This document shows, piece by piece, positions 16,519 to 19,425 of a stretch of DNA of 19,425 nucleotides. The stretch's first letter is position 1. Each line of letters begins with the position of its first letter. Source of the stretch: Actinomycetota bacterium (GTDB taxonomy: Bacteria; Actinomycetota; UBA4738; HRBIN12); the NCBI GenBank assembly GCA_005885325.1, contig VAYX01000056.1, positions 1 to 19,425 of the forward strand, in the 5' to 3' direction. The notes under the pieces were generated by a model. The model did not search any database. It saw nothing but the letters and a program-made list of their open reading frames with translations, and was not told where the DNA came from. The position numbers and the translations under genes were made by a program.

Positions 16519-16536
16519 ACTGGCGACGGTCGTCGG

Positions 16537-17085
16537 CTATCGGCGGCTCGTGGGTTCGGTTTCGCCCGCGGCGATGCGGGCCAGGACGAACAGGAGATCC
16601 GAGAGTCGATTCAGATAGCGAAGCAGCGCCTCGCTCACCTCGGCGCCTGAGTCGCGGAGCTCGACGACATGGCGCTCGGCGCGGCGGATCACACTTCTGG
16701 CTACATCCAACGACGCCGAGACGGGGTTCGCGCCCGGGACGATGAACTCCTTCGGCAGCGGGTGTTCGGCCACCAGCTCGTCGATCCGCGCCTCCAGCCG
16801 CTCGACCATCCCGACCGTCACGAGGGACACCTCCGGCTCGAGCTTCGCTCGCTCCCTCGGATTGGCCGCCAGGTCGGCGCCGACCACGAACAGCTCGCGC
16901 TGGAGTCCGAGGATCTCCCCTTTCAAAGCGGCGTCTTCCGATAGCGCTCGGGCCAGGCCGAGCACCGCGACCGCTTCGTCCGTCGTCCCGTACGCCTCGG
17001 TCGCCGGGTCGGCCTTGGACACCCTTCCGCCGTACAGCAGGCCGGTGGTTCCGTCGTCGCCCTTCTTCGTGTAGATCTTGGGCAC
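16537..17085 (-). CDS. pduO: PduO-type cob(I)alamin adenosyltransferase
   Basis: A 182-residue enzyme that transfers the adenosyl group of ATP to cob(I)alamin to make coenzyme B12; it acts as a trimer in the cytoplasm. The N-terminus KIYTKKGDDGTTGLLYGGRVSKADPATEAYGTTDEA is the family's ATP-binding signature. ASLDVARSVIRRAERHVV and LRYLNRLSDLLFVLAR match the conserved Arg-rich helix and the NRLSDLLF block. One difference is AYGTTDEAVAVLG, where many relatives have GTVDELNS. The GTG start at 17085 has TATCCT six bases upstream and no Shine-Dalgarno. No B12-dependent enzyme or B12 synthesis gene is in the window, and I see no cobalamin riboswitch upstream. Confidence 0.95.
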   Translation of the reverse strand: MPKIYTKKGDDGTTGLLYGGRVSKADPATEAYGTTDEAVAVLGLARALSEDAALKGEILGLQRELFVVGADLAANPRERAKLEPEVSLVTVGMVERLEARIDELVAEHPLPKEFIVPGANPVSASLDVARSVIRRAERHVVELRDSGAEVSEALLRYLNRLSDLLFVLARIAAGETEPTSRR

Positions 17086-17091
17086 GTGGCT

Positions 17092-17097
17092 AGGATA
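17092..17097 (-). promoter_or_regulatory. Putative -10 hexamer (TATCCT) for leaderless pduO
   Basis: On the minus strand TATCCT lies 6 nt before the GTG at 17085, the shortest spacing in the set. No Shine-Dalgarno is present. Confidence 0.55.
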
Positions 17098-17251
17098 GCC
17101 GCAGGTTCGGGCGCCACCGGTTGGATCCGTGGCCCGACGCCGAACCGATCGATCGACCAGGCCATGCGCGCAACGCGCGGCTCACGTTGCCCTCGAACGT
17201 CACGCGCGACAACGGAAACCGATGCAACCGGTTCGATCGCAGGCCCGGCAG

Positions 17252-17270
17252 CACCGGGAGCAACCCGGTG
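17252..17270. other. Perfect hairpin CACCGGG-AGCAA-CCCGGTG
   Basis: Seven perfect base pairs around a 5-nt loop. The 5' arm overlaps an alternative stem, CCCGG (17244-17248) with CCGGG (17254-17258), so only one can form at a time. There is no T-tract on either side. Its transcript, if any, is unknown because it lies upstream of the visible dapA promoter. Confidence 0.45.
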
Positions 17271-17354
17271 GTCAAGGGGCCCCCGATGCACCTACCCTTC
17301 CGGAGCAAACGGAGCCTCCCGAAGCGCACCTGGTTTCCCCTCAACCGGGGGCTG

Positions 17355-17399
17355 ATGTGCAACATGTGACGCATGTGACTCTTGTGCGGCAGGTGGCAC
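17355..17399 (+). repeat. Five 9-bp tandem units (NNGTGNNNC) adjoining the dapA promoter
   Basis: Units start at 17355, 17364, 17373, 17382 and 17391: ATGTGCAAC, ATGTGACGC, ATGTGACTC, TTGTGCGGC and AGGTGGCAC. All have GTG at positions 3-5 and C at position 9; the first three are the closest to each other. The fourth unit begins with the -35 hexamer TTGTGC. A protein-binding array (operator or activator sites) is the natural reading. Confidence 0.6.
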
Positions 17400-17410
17400 G
17401 GTGATACGCT
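17382..17410 (+). promoter_or_regulatory. dapA promoter: TTGTGC, 17 bp, TACGCT
   Basis: -35 TTGTGC (17382-17387) and -10 TACGCT (17405-17410) are separated by exactly 17 bp. This is the only promoter in the window with a recognisable -35. It predicts a leader of about 58 nt before the dapA ATG, in contrast to the leaderless genes. Confidence 0.65.
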
Positions 17411-17463
17411 GCGGCCCCACTTCGGGCCTCCCCGGGCCGCCGCCCGCCGCCGCACCCGGCAGT

Positions 17464-17470
17464 AAGGAGG
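17464..17470 (+). promoter_or_regulatory. Strong Shine-Dalgarno (AAGGAGG) for dapA
   Basis: AAGGAGG lies 4 nt before the ATG at 17475 and fixes the start. Confidence 0.75.
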
Positions 17471-17474
17471 AAGC

Positions 17475-18328
17475 ATGGCCGGTAGGTTCGGGGCGGTCGT
17501 CACCGCCATGGTCACCCCGTTCCGGGAGGACCACTCGCTCGATCTCGACGGCGCGCGGACGCTCGCCGAGTACCTTTTCGACCACGGCTCGGACACCCTG
17601 GTCGTAGCCGGCTCGACCGGCGAGTCACCGACGCTCACCCACAAGGAGAAGCTCGAGCTGTTCGGGGCGGTCATCGAGGCGGCGAGGGGCAAGGGCAAAG
17701 TCCTGTGCGGAACCGGGACGTACAGCACGGCCGAGACCCTCGAGCTCTCGCGGGAGGCGGAGAAGCTCGGGGCCGACGGGCTACTGCTGGTGACCCCGTA
17801 CTACAACAAGCCGCCCCAACGAGGCCTGCTCGCGCACTTCACGAGGGTGGCGAAAGCCGTCTCCATCCCGATCATCGCGTACAACATCCCCGGCCGGACC
17901 GGCACCAGGATCGAGCACGACACGCTGCTCGAGATGGCCACGGTCCCGAACATCATCGGGGTCAAGGACTCGACCGGCGACTTCCAGTCCATCTCCAAGC
18001 TGATCACCGAGGCGCCGCCCGCGTTCGAGGTCTAATGTGCCTAGGAGCGGTCGGGGTGGTGTCGGTGGCCTCGCACCTGGTGGGGGACCGGATCCGTCAG
18101 ATGACGGACCTCGTGGCCGGGGGCGACATCCCGGCGGCCCGAAAGATCCACGAGGAGCTCTCGCCGCTCTTCAACACGCTGTTCATCACCACCAACCCCA
18201 TCCCGGTGAAGACCGCCCTCGGGATCCTGGGCCTTCCCGCCGGCCCGCCCCGGCTGCCACTCGTCCCGGCGACCAAGGAGGAGCGGGCGCGGATCGAGAA
18301 GGCGCTGGTGGATGCCAGGCTCCTCTAG
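17475..18328 (+). pseudogene. dapA: 4-hydroxy-tetrahydrodipicolinate synthase, interrupted by a short internal deletion and frameshift
   Basis: DapA condenses pyruvate with aspartate semialdehyde in the lysine/diaminopimelate pathway. The first frame (17475-18035) has GSTGESPT near residues 45-52, IIAYNIPGRTG near 134-144 and the Schiff-base Lys in IGVKDSTGD near 163, then stops at TAA right after PAFEV. The C-terminal part resumes in another frame from 18035 (MCLGAVGVVSVASHL to KALVDARLL, stop 18326-18328). Between them the conserved Y-S-G-D-D block of about 11 codons is missing; from remembered homologues I estimate about 31 nt lost. No other lesion is seen. The gene is normally essential for peptidoglycan, so an assembly or sequencing error is at least as likely as a real mutation, unless a second dapA exists. 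It overlaps rnj by 17 nt. Confidence 0.85.
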
Positions 18329-19425
18329 CGGGCCGGGACGTCGCCCGGCCCGGGTCGCGTTCCTCGGCGGCGTCGGCGAGGTCGGCCGCAACATGGCCTG
18401 CATCGAGCTGGAGGACCGCCTCCTCATCCTCGACGCCGGCCTGTCGTTCCCTCACGCCGAGATGCCCGGGATCGACCTCGTTCTGCCGGACTTCGAATAC
18501 GTCCGGCAGAACATGGACCGCGTCGAGGCCGTGGCGCTGACCCACGGGCACGAGGACCACATCGGGTCGGTGCCGTACCTGTTGCGCGAGTTCGAGCGGC
18601 CACTGCCGATCTACGGGACCGCGTTCACCCTGGCGCTGCTGGAGGGAAAGCTCGAGGAGCACCAGGTCAGGGACCGGGCCGAATTCCACACCGTGGTGCC
18701 GGGCGGCGCGGCCAACGTGGGGCCGTTCTCGATGCGGTTCATGCGGGTGACGCACTCGATCCCGGACGGCGTGGCGGTGGCCATCGACACGCCCTTCGGC
18801 ACGATCCTGCACACCGGTGACTTCAAGATCGACCAGACCCCGCTCGACGGGCGGCCCACCGACCTGCACGGGCTGGCCGAGGAGGCCGGGCGGGACGGGG
18901 GCGTGCACCTCATGCTGTCCGACTCGACGAACGCCGAGGAGGCCGGATACACATCGAGCGAGCGGACGGTCGGCCCGGTGCTCCAGGACATCATCGCCCG
19001 AGCCCCCCAGCTCGTCGTGGTGGCCTGCTTCTCCAGCCACATCCACCGGATCCAGCAGGTGGCGAACGCGGCGCGAGGGAGCGAGCGGGTGGTGGCGGTG
19101 CTGGGCCGCTCGATGCACCAGAGCGTCGACGCCGCTCGCCGGCTCGGGCTGCTCAGCGTGCCGGATCAGGACATCGTCCTGATCGAGGATCTGGAGAGGC
19201 TCGAACGGTCCCTGCTCGAGAGCACAAGTTCGTGGACCTTCGCCAGGGCGACACGGTCGTCCTGTCCTCCTCCCTCATCCCGGGGAACGAGCCGGCCATC
19301 CACCGGGTGATCGACGGCCTGTACCGCACGGGGGCCGACGTGTACCACGAGCCGGCTGCGCCGGTGCACGCGTCCGGGCACGCCGCCCAGGAGGAGCTCC
19401 GGCTGATGCTCTCCCTCGTCCAGCC
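18312..19425 (+). pseudogene. rnj: Ribonuclease J, internally deleted and frameshifted, 3' end beyond the window
   Basis: RNase J is a metallo-beta-lactamase/beta-CASP ribonuclease for mRNA turnover and rRNA maturation. From ATG 18312 the frame shows VAFLGGVGEVGRNM, the zinc motif THGHEDHIG near residues 75-83, ILHTGDFKID, LMLSDSTNAEE and FSSHIHRIQQV. After LIEDLER (to about 19199) the reading goes wrong and stops at 19310. The true sequence resumes in another frame at about 19217 with REHKFVDLRQGDTVVLSS, then LIPGNEPAIHRVIDGLYRTGADV and VHASGHAAQEEL, to the right edge. The missing piece includes the strongly conserved TGSQGEP motif; by comparison with remembered RNase J1 about 61 nt are absent. 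The start codon is the only ATG, GTG or TTG before the conserved domain. As with dapA, an artefact is a serious possibility. Confidence 0.85.
18329..18352 (+). other. Perfect 9-bp GC hairpin right after the dapA stop, inside the rnj 5' coding region
   Basis: CGGGCCGGG (18329-18337), loop ACGTCG and CCCGGCCCG (18344-18352) form nine G-C pairs starting at the base after the dapA TAG. No T-tract follows. It could pause or attenuate transcription between dapA and rnj, stabilise the dapA 3' end, or lower rnj translation. Confidence 0.6.

Larger units (their letters stand above)
17086..17474. other. 389-nt intergenic region between divergent pduO and dapA
   Basis: I see no convincing gene; the frames here lack a Shine-Dalgarno or -10 and read as low-complexity Arg/Pro/Gln peptides. 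It holds the pduO -10, two mutually exclusive hairpins (17244-17270), a 9-bp tandem repeat array running into the dapA promoter (17355-17399), the dapA -35/-10 and Shine-Dalgarno. No tRNA fold and no recognisable lysine riboswitch could be found by eye. Confidence 0.6.

Noticed and set aside
17221..17250. Possible tRNA T-arm (GGTTCGATC) upstream of dapA
   Set aside because: The flanking bases do not form the 5-bp T stem, and no acceptor, D or anticodon stem can be drawn around it.
17129..17404. A 91-codon frame in the pduO-dapA gap as a small gene
   Set aside because: Gln/Arg/Pro-rich content without Shine-Dalgarno or -10, and it runs through the 9-bp repeats and the dapA -35.
18033..18037. 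Programmed frameshift or recoding in dapA at TAATG
   Set aside because: A simple frame change would not restore the missing conserved segment of about 11 codons; a deletion explains both the frame and the missing motif.

Overview
The window is about 19.4 kb of GC-rich DNA with many GTG and TTG starts. It looks like a chromosomal core segment of an actinobacterium (Actinomycetota). The order truB, ribF, rpsO, pnp, M16 peptidase, dapB, then dapA and RNase J is the usual actinobacterial arrangement, and an Eis-type acetyltransferase and an LmbE/PIG-L hydrolase lie in the same stretch. The assignment to Actinomycetota is an inference; I cannot name a class or genus.

Layout. (1) 1-731: 3' part of truB. 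(2) 743-5803: a block of membrane and envelope genes between truB and ribF. It holds a flippase-like membrane protein (+) and, converging on it, a four-gene minus-strand set: an OpuAC-type binding lipoprotein, a fusion of a degenerate PAP2 domain with a kinase-like domain, a cysteine-containing exported protein of unknown family, and an intact PAP2 phosphatase. (3) 5894-10689: ribF, capA-like, rpsO, pnp. (4) 10700-14765: M16 peptidase, dapB, PIG-L deacetylase, Eis-like acetyltransferase. (5) 14766-17085: a hairpin-containing gap, a minus-strand pair (SixA-like phosphatase, LysE-type exporter), a small lipoprotein (+) and a PduO-type cobalamin adenosyltransferase (-). (6) 17086-19425: a 389-nt regulatory gap, then dapA and RNase J. 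Each of these two genes is broken by a short internal gap that removes a conserved motif.

Expression logic. Most starts fall into three classes. Seven genes have a TANNNT -10 hexamer 6 to 11 nt before the start codon and no Shine-Dalgarno sequence, which points to leaderless transcription. In three of these the stop codon of the preceding gene is the first half of the -10 hexamer. Five genes have a good Shine-Dalgarno sequence (OpuAC protein, PAP2-kinase, pnp, SixA-like, dapA). Four genes start on a GTGA overlap with the stop of the gene before (exported protein at 3166, capA, dapB, PIG-L). The rpsO-pnp gap encodes a long imperfect hairpin of the kind processed by RNase III in other bacteria.

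The most promising material for something undescribed is the PAP2-kinase fusion. All three catalytic PAP2 motifs are altered while the kinase core residues are kept, and it is cotranscribed with an exported protein and a true PAP2 phosphatase, facing a lipid-flippase-like gene.
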